Shown: piece after piece, positions 1 through 9,210 of the stretch | Position numbering within the stretch: position 1 is the stretch's first letter | Layout: each line of letters begins with the position of its first letter | Assembly (NCBI GenBank): GCA_030037755.1 | Contig: JASHQD010000575.1 | Location: 1-34,174, forward strand | Length of the DNA stretch: 34,174 nucleotides | Source of the DNA: Terriglobia bacterium | GTDB taxonomy: Bacteria; Acidobacteriota; Terriglobia; UBA7540 | Reading direction: 5' to 3' | Notes under the pieces: generated by a model | What the model was told of the DNA's origin: nothing | Databases searched by the model: none | Seen by the model: only the letters and a program-made list of their open reading frames with translations | Translations under genes and position numbers: made by a program

Positions 1-183
1 GAGCGTGCAAACGGCGCCCTCGAGCGGTGTCGTCTGATCGCTGAGCACGCGGCCATCAAGGTTCGCGAGTTGCCCCTTCCGTTCCTGCGCCCAAAGCGCA
101 CAGGTCGAGGCCGGAAGCGCCCACATTGTCAAACAGGCCAGCAATGCAATCCACGAGAACGCGTTTAGACGCGACGCCGGCAT
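1..183 (-). CDS. 5' end of a secreted protein truncated by the window edge; signal peptide followed by a possible carboxypeptidase-regulatory-like start
   Basis: Hand translation of the reverse strand from ATG (183-181) is open for all 61 codons: MPASRLNAFSWIALLACLTMWALPASTCALWAQERKGQLANLDGRVLSDQTTPLEGAVCTL. Hydrophobic signal peptide, then a GRVLSDQTTPLEGAVCTL beta-sandwich-like motif. Not in the supplied ORF track. Confidence 0.55.
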   Translation of the reverse strand, partial: MPASRLNAFSWIALLACLTMWALPASTCALWAQERKGQLANLDGRVLSDQTTPLEGAVCTL

Positions 184-327
184 TGGCGCGCGACGCAGGA
201 TCCCCTGCCGGCCGGACGACCACGGCCGCCCGAGGCGGGCGGGCTGTTCAGAAATTCCGTTCGACATGGAGTCGCAGGAAGGTACTCAGCGCCGCGTGAC
301 TTTCATGAGCTGCCCTGAGAATCCCCA

Positions 328-687
328 CTAATTCGATGCGGAAGTGGTGAAGGAGAAGCGAGCCTTGTCGAGATTCTCGTGTACTTCGAACACGGTACTG
401 AGCCGCGTGATCTGCATAACGTCCCGGACCCGCGCCGTAAGATTCGCCAGCTTCAATTCGCCTCCGCTGCGTCGCACGGAGGCGGCGCCGGAGACGAGCG
501 TGCCGAGCCCGGCGCTGTCAATGTAATCGACACCCGCAAGATCCAGCACAATGTTCTTGTGGCCCGACTCGGCCGCGTTCTTGATCCGCTGGCGCAGAAT
601 CTCCGTCTCCGGTCCGAGCGTTATCCGCCCGCGGGCTTCCAGGATCAGGACGCCGTCCAGCAATTTGTCGACGATGTGTAGAGGCAT
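328..687 (-). CDS. STAS-domain protein (anti-sigma factor antagonist family)
   Basis: 119 aa with STAS pattern: VLILEARGRITLG...NIVLDLAGVDYIDSAGLGTLVSG. Confidence 0.85.
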   Translation of the reverse strand: MPLHIVDKLLDGVLILEARGRITLGPETEILRQRIKNAAESGHKNIVLDLAGVDYIDSAGLGTLVSGAASVRRSGGELKLANLTARVRDVMQITRLSTVFEVHENLDKARFSFTTSASN

Positions 688-702
688 ATCGAAAAGTTGC
701 TA

Positions 703-767
703 GTGGCGAGTGACGAGTGACAAGAACCACGAGTGGGTCTCGTCACTTGTCACTCGCCATTTGCCGC
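703..767. repeat. Heptad repeat inverted pair (TYGYCAC family)
   Basis: Left GTGGCGA GTGACGA GTGACAA (703-723); right TCGTCAC TTGTCAC TCGCCAT TTGCCGC (740-767). Confidence 0.88.
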
Positions 768-847
768 TTCCCCATTGGTCTGTACTGAATTACCCATTTT
801 CAAGCGAAAGTGGCAAATGACAGTAGAGAAGAACGAGTCCCGGTGTC

Positions 848-875
848 TTGTCACTCGCCACTTGTCACTCGCCAC
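848..875. repeat. Heptad tandem repeat (TYGYCAC family), four units
   Basis: TTGTCAC TCGCCAC TTGTCAC TCGCCAC, immediately 3' of the pnp stop codon. Confidence 0.9.
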
Positions 876-882
876 TCTTTCA

Positions 883-2994
<2,112 letters not shown>

Positions 2995-3261
2995 TTATTC
3001 TCCTCCACACCGGACGCCCGCCTGGCGGACGCCGGGCCCGGCTGGCAGCGGAACTCGCAGGGCGCGAGCATCGGAGCGGCCGCCGGAGCGGGCACTCAGC
3101 CCGCAATTAAAGTGACTTGCTGATGACGGAATTGGCGAATCGAGACGAGGCAGGAAGGAATCCCCACCCACGAGAGGCGGGTACGATCGGTGCTCCACGC
3201 CCGGGTCATCCCCGGTTGAAGCCTTCAACCCCTGATTTCCGCAGACTTCACTCACTACCAG

Positions 3262-3531
3262 CTATTTGCGGATGCCCAACCGCTCGATCAACTGCTTGTA
3301 ACGCGCAGGATCGCGGCGTTTCAGGTACTCCAAGAGCCGGCGGCGCTTGCCAACCATGATTAACAGACCGCGCCGAGACGCATGGTCCTTCCGGTGGACA
3401 GTAAAATGGTCGTTCAGGTAGGATATCCTCTCACTAAGAACGGCCACTTGCACTTCGGGCGAGCCCACGTCTTTGGGATTGATCCGGTATTGATTGATTA
3501 AGCCCGTTTTGGCTTCCCGCGTCAGTGGCAT
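3262..3531 (-). CDS. rpsO: 30S ribosomal protein S15
   Basis: [89 protein letters not shown]. The ORF track start at 3585 includes 5'UTR; the real start is at 3531. Confidence 0.97.
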   Translation of the reverse strand: MPLTREAKTGLINQYRINPKDVGSPEVQVAVLSERISYLNDHFTVHRKDHASRRGLLIMVGKRRRLLEYLKRRDPARYKQLIERLGIRK

Positions 3532-3580
3532 CCGCTGGTTTCCTCGCTTCTCTTTAGCTTTTTCCTTTTGTATCGTATTC

Positions 3581-3609
3581 AGCATAACACCTATTCGCTA
3601 CATTCGCAA
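3581..3609 (-). promoter_or_regulatory. Predicted sigma70-type promoter for rpsO
   Basis: Reverse strand: TTGCGA - 17 nt - TATGCT, with extended -10 TG one base upstream; 45-50 nt before the rpsO ATG. Confidence 0.5.
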
Positions 3610-3850
3610 GCCCATTGCACGGGCGACGGATCTTCCCCGGGCGGTCCCTCAGCCCTGCGCCATTTTTTGATTGACCGTCCTGGAGATTCTCCACGGGTTT
3701 CAGAGTCAGTCCGGATTGGCCTTTGCGCAGCCCCAAACCGGGGTCGAGTAGACGTGGAGTGTGATGGGCCGCAATCAGGCCATGTGGCGGCCTCGTCTGC
3801 ATCAAGTACAACGTTTTTCGCCCTCAGATTCCCTCTAAGTCTCTGTCCAT

Positions 3851-3959
3851 CAGCAACCTAACGGGATTAACCGTATAAGTCACTTTTTTTCAATAACCTA
3901 ACGGGATCCGACGACTATGGAAAACGGAAGCGCCCTATTTTCAGTAACCTAACGGGATC
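3851..3959. repeat. Three-copy direct repeat CARYAACCTAACGGGATY
   Basis: Copies at 3851-3868 (cagcaacctaacgggatt), 3891-3908 (caataacctaacgggatc), 3942-3959 (cagtaacctaacgggatc); start-to-start spacing 40 and 51 bp. Confidence 0.9.
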
Positions 3960-4000
3960 GTTCGTGTAAAATTGAGACATCCACATTCGTCTCTCTTCCG

Positions 4001-4052
4001 AGCGTCGGGCATGGAAGCCCAACACGCTATTGTCCTCCCAAAATTTGGGACA
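4001..4052. repeat. Two adjacent hairpin-forming inverted repeats
   Basis: AGCGTcGGGCatggaaGCCCaacACGCT (4001-4028), followed by tgtcctCCCAAAaTTTGGGaca. Confidence 0.5.
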
Positions 4053-4252
4053 GTGGGGAATAGTGAGAATAGTGAGAAACTTTATTTGCCTAGCAATTTG
4101 AATAACTTGGAGGCGAGAGTGTAAAAAATACCCTGTGGCGACGGCACCACCAAGGCAGTTTGCAGCAGCGAGTCCGCTCCAAAGCTCCAGTTGGCGTTAT
4201 CCGGAGTGAGTTGCCTGCCCCCCAGCACAGCCGTTAGGCAAGCGAACCATTG

Positions 4253-4274
4253 GGTGATGGGTGCACCCATTACC
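4253..4274. promoter_or_regulatory. 22-bp near-perfect palindrome, operator-like
   Basis: GGTgATGGGTGCACCCATtACC: 11-bp arms with one mismatched pair, centred on GTGCAC, about 105 bp upstream of the 4379 CDS. Confidence 0.45.
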
Positions 4275-4378
4275 AACCATCGTTCTGGCTTGCGCCACGT
4301 GAACCCGTCAAGATAACATGTCGTCTTAGATTTCGCTGCCCTTCGATCAGGTCAGAAGCATCCAGCGAAGCCGTCCCT

Positions 4379-4813
4379 ATGAGCAGTCCCCTAAACTGGG
4401 CCCTGGTGGCGCACGTGATTGGAATCATTTACTGGATCGGCGGGCTGATTATGGCCGCGGAGATCCTCGTCCGGCTGAGCAAACAGGATCCGGCTGAGGC
4501 CCATAGCGAGCTGGCGGAATTCGAAAACAAGTTGCTGAAGAAGTTCGTCCATCCTGGTGCCGCGATCACAGTGCTCGCGGGAATTGGCATCTTGCTGGCC
4601 GACCCGGAGTACCTCCGGCAGACCTGGCTGCACATCAAGCTGGTGCTGGTGGTCATGCTGATCGCCGTCGATCTGCTGGTGACGGCGCGCTTTCGGGCTT
4701 ACCAGGCGGGGCGCGCCCCAATCCAGACGCGAGAGGCGAGAATCCTGTTTAGCCTGGTGTCGATATTTCTGTTTTTTATCGTCATCCTGGCGGTGCTCAA
4801 GCCGTCCTCTTGA
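4379..4813 (+). CDS. CopD / HemJ-like small integral membrane protein
   Basis: From internal Met: MSSPLNWALVAHVIGIIYWIGGLIMAAEILVRLSK...WLHIKLVLVVMLIAVDLLVTARFRAYQ...; four predicted TM segments. Confidence 0.65.
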   Translation: MSSPLNWALVAHVIGIIYWIGGLIMAAEILVRLSKQDPAEAHSELAEFENKLLKKFVHPGAAITVLAGIGILLADPEYLRQTWLHIKLVLVVMLIAVDLLVTARFRAYQAGRAPIQTREARILFSLVSIFLFFIVILAVLKPSS

Positions 4814-4851
4814 TTCGGCTGTTGCGCGCCTGTCCCAGGCACGCCCATCGC

Positions 4852-4882
4852 GGGCGGCGACGCCCGCGCTACAGCGCGGTCC
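4852..4882. repeat. REP-like palindromic unit (GC-rich hairpin plus gctacagcgcgg)
   Basis: gggcggcgacgcccgcgctacagcgcggtcc; shares the GCTACAGCGCG half with units at 5429, 7391 and 29181. Confidence 0.6.
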
Positions 4883-4908
4883 TTAACCGCGCACCCAGGA
4901 GAGTTCTC

Positions 4909-5172
4909 ATGACGAAAATAATCATTCGTAACCGCGGTCCGGTTCGGATCGAGGGCGACGATTTCACCATCTACGACGCCGAGGGCAACGCCTTCGACCT
5001 CGCCGGCCGTACCGCCATCAGTCTCTGCCGCTGCGGGCAATCGGCGGACAAGCCTTTCTGCGACGGCAAGCACAAGGAGTGCGCCTTCGACTCCGAAGTG
5101 AAGGCGCGGGCGCTCGCGCCGCCGGTGGTTGTGCCTCCTCCGCCCGCAACGCCCGTCAAATTGCAGGGCTGA
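4909..5172 (+). CDS. CDGSH-type iron-sulfur protein
   Basis: MTKIIIRNRGPVRIEGDDFTIYDAEGNAFDLAGRTAISLCRCGQSADKPFCDGKHKECAF: C-x-C ... CDGKH motif. Confidence 0.88.
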   Translation: MTKIIIRNRGPVRIEGDDFTIYDAEGNAFDLAGRTAISLCRCGQSADKPFCDGKHKECAFDSEVKARALAPPVVVPPPPATPVKLQG

Positions 5173-5186
5173 TACAACCTTCATCC

Positions 5187-5217
5187 GCGCGCTGTAGCGG
5201 CGGTGTCCTCACCGCCG
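5187..5217 (+). repeat. REP-like palindromic unit
   Basis: gcgcgctgtagcggcggtgtcctcaccgccg; near-identical to 7275-7302 and the reverse complement of 7391-7420. Confidence 0.75.
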
Positions 5218-5227
5218 AGTGACGGCT

Positions 5228-5253
5228 GCTGTAGCGGCGCTCTATGAGCGCCG
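5228..5253 (+). repeat. REP-like palindromic unit, left member of an inverted pair
   Basis: gctgtagcggcgctctatgagcgccgg. Confidence 0.75.
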
Positions 5254-5273
5254 GTTCTTCGGGCGCAGTTTCT

Positions 5274-5424
5274 TTAGTTCCTCTATCGTAAGATTCTGCC
5301 CTTTTCTGGCAGGATATTTTGGCCACTTCGGTTTGGACCTTGTTCATGCGGTTCGGAAATCTCCACCTGCTGACTGTCGACTGTCGACGTGTAGCCTCTT
5401 TGGTCCCAGCTCTGCCGGGTTAGG
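5274..5424. repeat. Dispersed ~150-bp repeat, copy A
   Basis: Aligns along its length with 13936-14100; e.g. both contain ggatattttggccacttcggtttgg, tctccacctgctgactgtcgactgt and gtagcctctttggt. Confidence 0.92.
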
Positions 5425-5428
5425 AAAA

Positions 5429-5458
5429 CCGGCGCTCATAGAGCGCCGCTACAGCGCG
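5429..5458 (-). repeat. REP-like palindromic unit, right member of an inverted pair
   Basis: ccggcgctcatagagcgccgctacagcgcg, inverted relative to 5228-5253. Confidence 0.75.
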
Positions 5459-5468
5459 TCGTCGATTT

Positions 5469-7349
5469 TCACTTGGACTCGATCAGCCCGTAATAACGGG
5501 CCATCCAGTAAGGCAGCAGAAAAAACGCGCCGTCGTCTTCCGTACGCCCGCCGTCGCCGCCGTCCAGTTCGAACGGATCGCCGTTCCATTTCATAACGGC
5601 ACGTTCGTTCGCAGGCAGCGCACGCGTGGACTGCGGCCGCCCGAATCGATTGTTGCGCGAGCGCAGCATGATATCGGCGCGTCCGGAGTTGTGAACCGTC
5701 CATTCGACGGTATTCATCGGTATCCGCTCCAGCGCCGCGCGCGCGGATTCAAAGTCGACCTCGCCGGGTGGCAGCGCCGCGGCGGCGATCGTGGCCCATA
5801 GCGGATTATCTTCGTCGCGGGTTCGCATCCAGAACTGGCTCAGAACGGCGCGGTAGCGCGCCGCCGGCCCCGGGCTGTCTTCCGCGCCCGCGGCCAGGGC
5901 GGAAGTTCCGCGCGCGTACGGCAATGGATCGGCAAGCGGCACGAAAGAAAGGTAAGCAAGCTCCTCATCCGAGTAGTTGACCTCCGCCGGCGTGGAACCC
6001 AGCTGCGCCACGTTTTCGAGATACCCGAGATCGAAAGCAACCCGATGATACGCAGACTCGAGCGCCGGTCGGCCCGAAATGCGCGAAGCCACGCGCAGAT
6101 GCGAGAGGATCTCGAGCGAATCGAGCCCGGCATCTTCGGCGCCTTCCGGCGTCCTGAAATACTCCGGCGTGTAATTGCCCCAACGTGTCATCCGCCCGTC
6201 GGGTCCCACCAGGCGAAGTCCCTGATCGATCAGCCGCTGGGCGATACGTCCGGCTTCGGCTGCGGCACGCTCGCGCAGGCCGTCAGCCGGAGCGCCAGAT
6301 CGATCGTTGCCCAAACTGCTTCCCGATGGGAGCAGCTTGTAAGCCACCCAATCGGCGAAGAAGTGGCCTACCAGCTCGTCTGAACTCGTGTCGCCCTTCC
6401 AGTACCGGCCCGCGCCTGCAGGATGCCATTCACCACCCGGATCGCGGTCCTCGCGGGAAGCGGCGATCGCGCGAGCCGGGAATCCGGGTGTCCCGGTCAC
6501 GGATTCCAGCCGCAACATGGCATCGAGCGATTCACGGGCGCGCGCCAGGGCTTCGGGCGAGTGTGTTACCGCATAGCGATAGCATTCGGCGGCTACATAG
6601 ATGGCCGTCCATAAGCCGTCGTTGTCGCTCGGCTCCGGGTGGCAGCTGGCGAGATCGCCGGGCGATGCCATAAAGCAGTCATCGACAAATCCGGCGCGCA
6701 AATGTCGCTTCGCGAGTCGATCCTCAAAGTACGCGGCTTTCTCGGCCAGCGTGTAGGGTCGAAACTCGATGTGCGAGACACCACCGCGGGTACGAATCCA
6801 CGCTCCCGATGCGTCGGGCGCAAGGCCAACCACGGCATCGTCGGCGAGATATCGCCGGCCGGAGAACAGATACCAACGGTGATCGGGCGGGGCCGAGGGA
6901 GAGAAAAGAACGGCGCCACGGTGCGTCGCGAGCCACAGTCCTGGGATCGATGTGGCGATGCCTTCGAGTTGTAACCACGGCAAGCCATCACGGCCTGTCC
7001 AGAGCTTGCGCCCGGCAGGACCGGTCGCGAGCAATCCCGCAGACGTGGCCCGCCACGTTGTACCGGAACGATCTTGACAAGTCCGCTGAATCGGGGCGGC
7101 CATTGCGCGGCGCACGTCAGGTGGGATCGCGGGGTCGGCGAGGGAATATTGATTGACGAAGATCTGGAGGTAAGAACCGCCTAAGCTCTGCCCGTATGCT
7201 CCTCGGCCGCTAAACAGGAGAAACAAAACGAGCGCATGCGGACCAATGACCGCGCACCAGATGAGAGAACGTATCGCTGTAGCGGCGGTGTCCTCACCGC
7301 CGCGATTACGATTCCTAAAGCATCTGGCTCGGGCAACGTCCTCGGTCAT
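5469..7349 (-). CDS. Secreted protein of unknown function; possible propeller-like N-terminal region and alpha/alpha-barrel-like remainder
   Basis: Continuous ORF; hydrophobic segment CAVIGPHALVLFLLFSGRGAYGQ near the N-terminus; ends in ...FFLLPYWMARYYGLIESK. Exact start uncertain (7367, 7349 or later). Confidence 0.6.
   Translation of the reverse strand: MTEDVARARCFRNRNRGGEDTAATAIRSLIWCAVIGPHALVLFLLFSGRGAYGQSLGGSYLQIFVNQYSLADPAIPPDVRRAMAAPIQRTCQDRSGTTWRATSAGLLATGPAGRKLWTGRDGLPWLQLEGIATSIPGLWLATHRGAVLFSPSAPPDHRWYLFSGRRYLADDAVVGLAPDASGAWIRTRGGVSHIEFRPYTLAEKAAYFEDRLAKRHLRAGFVDDCFMASPGDLASCHPEPSDNDGLWTAIYVAAECYRYAVTHSPEALARARESLDAMLRLESVTGTPGFPARAIAASREDRDPGGEWHPAGAGRYWKGDTSSDELVGHFFADWVAYKLLPSGSSLGNDRSGAPADGLRERAAAEAGRIAQRLIDQGLRLVGPDGRMTRWGNYTPEYFRTPEGAEDAGLDSLEILSHLRVASRISGRPALESAYHRVAFDLGYLENVAQLGSTPAEVNYSDEELAYLSFVPLADPLPYARGTSALAAGAEDSPGPAARYRAVLSQFWMRTRDEDNPLWATIAAAALPPGEVDFESARAALERIPMNTVEWTVHNSGRADIMLRSRNNRFGRPQSTRALPANERAVMKWNGDPFELDGGDGGRTEDDGAFFLLPYWMARYYGLIESK
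7275..7302 (+). repeat. REP-like palindromic unit
   Basis: cgctgtagcggcggtgtcctcaccgccg. Confidence 0.75.
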
Positions 7350-7390
7350 TGATTCTTGATAACACAAATGCGGCGGTTATCGCACAAACG

Positions 7391-7420
7391 CGGCGGTGAG
7401 GACTCCGCCGCTACAGCGCG
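7391..7420 (-). repeat. REP-like palindromic unit, inverted relative to 7275-7302
   Basis: cggcggtgaggactccgccgctacagcgcg. Confidence 0.75.
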
Positions 7421-7425
7421 CTGAT

Positions 7426-8808
7426 TTAATCAACTGGCTTTACGCTTTCCATCAATGCGAAGAACCCCTCGGCGAGCGTGGGATGAATGTAGATCGCTCC
7501 CTTGAGCAGCGTATACGGCTGATCGGCCAGCATCAACGTGTGCAGAATCTGGACCACTTCGCCGCCTTCCGAGCAAAGAATTGCAGCGCCCAAGACCTTA
7601 TCGGTCGCGGCATCGACGACCAGCTTCATCAACCCCGCCGTCTCGTCGCGTTCGAGAGCGCGCGACACCTGCGTCATGGGGATTTTGCCGATCTTCAGCT
7701 TGCGCCCCGCATCGCGAGCCTGCTGCTCCGTGATCCCGACGCGTCCCAGTTGGGGATCGGTGAACATGGAATAGGGCACGATCCTGTTCTTGATCGAGAG
7801 ATTCTTCTTCTCCACCAGGTTTCCGTAAATGATCTGGTAATCGTTGTAGGAGATGTGAGTAAACGCCGGACCGCCCTTGACGTCGCCGATGGCCCAGACG
7901 CCGGGAACGTTGGTTTCGAGCCGATCGTTCACCTTCACGTAACCATGTTCGTCGGCCTCGATTCCCGCACGATCGAGACCGAGATCGCCGGTGTCAGGCC
8001 GGCGTCCGGTTGCGACCAGCAGATGCGAGCCGGTCAAGGTTTCGGTGCGAGTGCCTTCCTCGGTCCTGGTTTCCACGGTCAGGGCAATACGACTCCCGTC
8101 CTGGCGCACCTGCACCGCAGTCGAACTTACCAGGAAGCGGATTCCTTCGCTTTCGAGAATCTTCTGCAATTCGCGGGCAACGTCCTCGTCTTCGCGCGCG
8201 AGCAACAGCGGCGCTCGATGCACCACCGTCACCGCGCTGCCGAATCGCCGGAACATCTGGCCGAACTCGAGGCCGACGTAGCCGCCGCCTGTCACCAGAA
8301 GGTGATCGGGGATGGCGCTCAGTTCCATGATGCTGGCATTGTCGAGGTACGACACCGAGTCGAGACCGGCAAGGGGCGGCAGGCCAGGCCGCGTTCCGGT
8401 ATCGATGAAGATCCGGTCGCTTTCAAGAACCTCGTCGCCCGCCTGAATCGAATGAGGCCCGGTGAAGCGAGCATGAGTGCGATAGAGGCGAAGCGTCTTG
8501 CGATCGCGAACTCGCTTCTCGTTCCCGCCCCGAAACAACTCGACCATCTTATTCTTGCGGGCGACGACGGCGGGCAGATCGACGGTCACATTCCCGGTCC
8601 GAACACCCCAGCGTTCGGCGTTCCGGGCGTAGTAGGCAACCTGGCCGCTCGCGACCATCGTCTTGGTCGGAGTGCATCCGGTGTTGACGCAGGTCCCGCC
8701 GAGTGGACCCTTCTCAACCAGAGCCACCGTCTGTCCAAGATCCGCCAGTGCGTACGCCAGAGGGTTTCCGCCCTGACCCGAACCGATCACGATCGCGTCA
8801 AATCTCAT
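7426..8808 (-). CDS. Class I pyridine nucleotide-disulfide oxidoreductase (mercuric reductase / dihydrolipoyl dehydrogenase-like, no HMA domain)
   Basis: FAD-binding GSGQGG; redox motif GGTCVNTGCTPTKTMVASGQVAYYAR; C-terminal dimerisation region with HPTLAEGFFALMESV. Confidence 0.85.
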   Translation of the reverse strand: MRFDAIVIGSGQGGNPLAYALADLGQTVALVEKGPLGGTCVNTGCTPTKTMVASGQVAYYARNAERWGVRTGNVTVDLPAVVARKNKMVELFRGGNEKRVRDRKTLRLYRTHARFTGPHSIQAGDEVLESDRIFIDTGTRPGLPPLAGLDSVSYLDNASIMELSAIPDHLLVTGGGYVGLEFGQMFRRFGSAVTVVHRAPLLLAREDEDVARELQKILESEGIRFLVSSTAVQVRQDGSRIALTVETRTEEGTRTETLTGSHLLVATGRRPDTGDLGLDRAGIEADEHGYVKVNDRLETNVPGVWAIGDVKGGPAFTHISYNDYQIIYGNLVEKKNLSIKNRIVPYSMFTDPQLGRVGITEQQARDAGRKLKIGKIPMTQVSRALERDETAGLMKLVVDAATDKVLGAAILCSEGGEVVQILHTLMLADQPYTLLKGAIYIHPTLAEGFFALMESVKPVD

Positions 8809-8885
8809 CTGCCACCTCCCGCCTCGGATTCGCGCCCAATAGGAGCATTGAATAGATTCCTCAGGGACGCAATTGGTGTCCCCTA

Positions 8886-8940
8886 GGCCTTGAGAAGGCG
8901 GGCCTTCACGCCCGCCGATCGCTTTTCAGCGGCTAAGGCC
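8886..8940. promoter_or_regulatory. Predicted three-way-junction-like structured element in a divergent intergenic region
   Basis: Outer stem GGCCTT (8886-8891)/AAGGCC (8935-8940); inner hairpins GGCGGGC cttcac GCCCGCC (8897-8916) and CGCT tttc AGCG (8920-8931). Confidence 0.4.
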
Positions 8941-9210
8941 GCCCTCTTCGTTGCACGTCTCCGGTGCGGCCGAAGCCTCGCCCTTTCGCAGTTCGCTCGC
9001 GCAGGCTTCTCTTCCCGGCAAGTGGTCCAGGCGTTTGCGGGTCACATTGAGCCGTGACTCGGGTCACAGGCAACTGAAGGGGTATCAGAGAAGCATGAAA
9101 TCGTACGAATCTTCCGGCAGGAAAAGACTAGCTCGAGAGGCGCGGTGTAGCGCCCACCGTCCTGTCGGACGAACGGGTGTGTTTTGGGCCGACCCGAAAG
9201 AGGAGGCAAC

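Noticed and set aside
3554-3811. 85-aa minus-strand ORF upstream of rpsO
   Set aside because: Overlaps the predicted rpsO promoter and leader; no domain-like sequence.
3851-3959. CRISPR mini-array interpretation of the three direct repeats
   Set aside because: Core repeat is only about 18 bp, spacers are unequal (22 and 33 bp), only three copies, and no cas genes are in the window.
4082-4276. 64-aa minus-strand ORF as a real gene
   Set aside because: No recognisable motif, start overlaps a palindrome; could be a remnant but coding status is unsupported.
7426-8808. Mercury-resistance (mer) operon
   Set aside because: No HMA domain, merR, merT or merP nearby; only the generic disulfide oxidoreductase fold is supported.
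7396-8886. 496-aa + strand ORF opposite the oxidoreductase
   Set aside because: Antisense shadow ORF; the minus strand has clear FAD and redox motifs.
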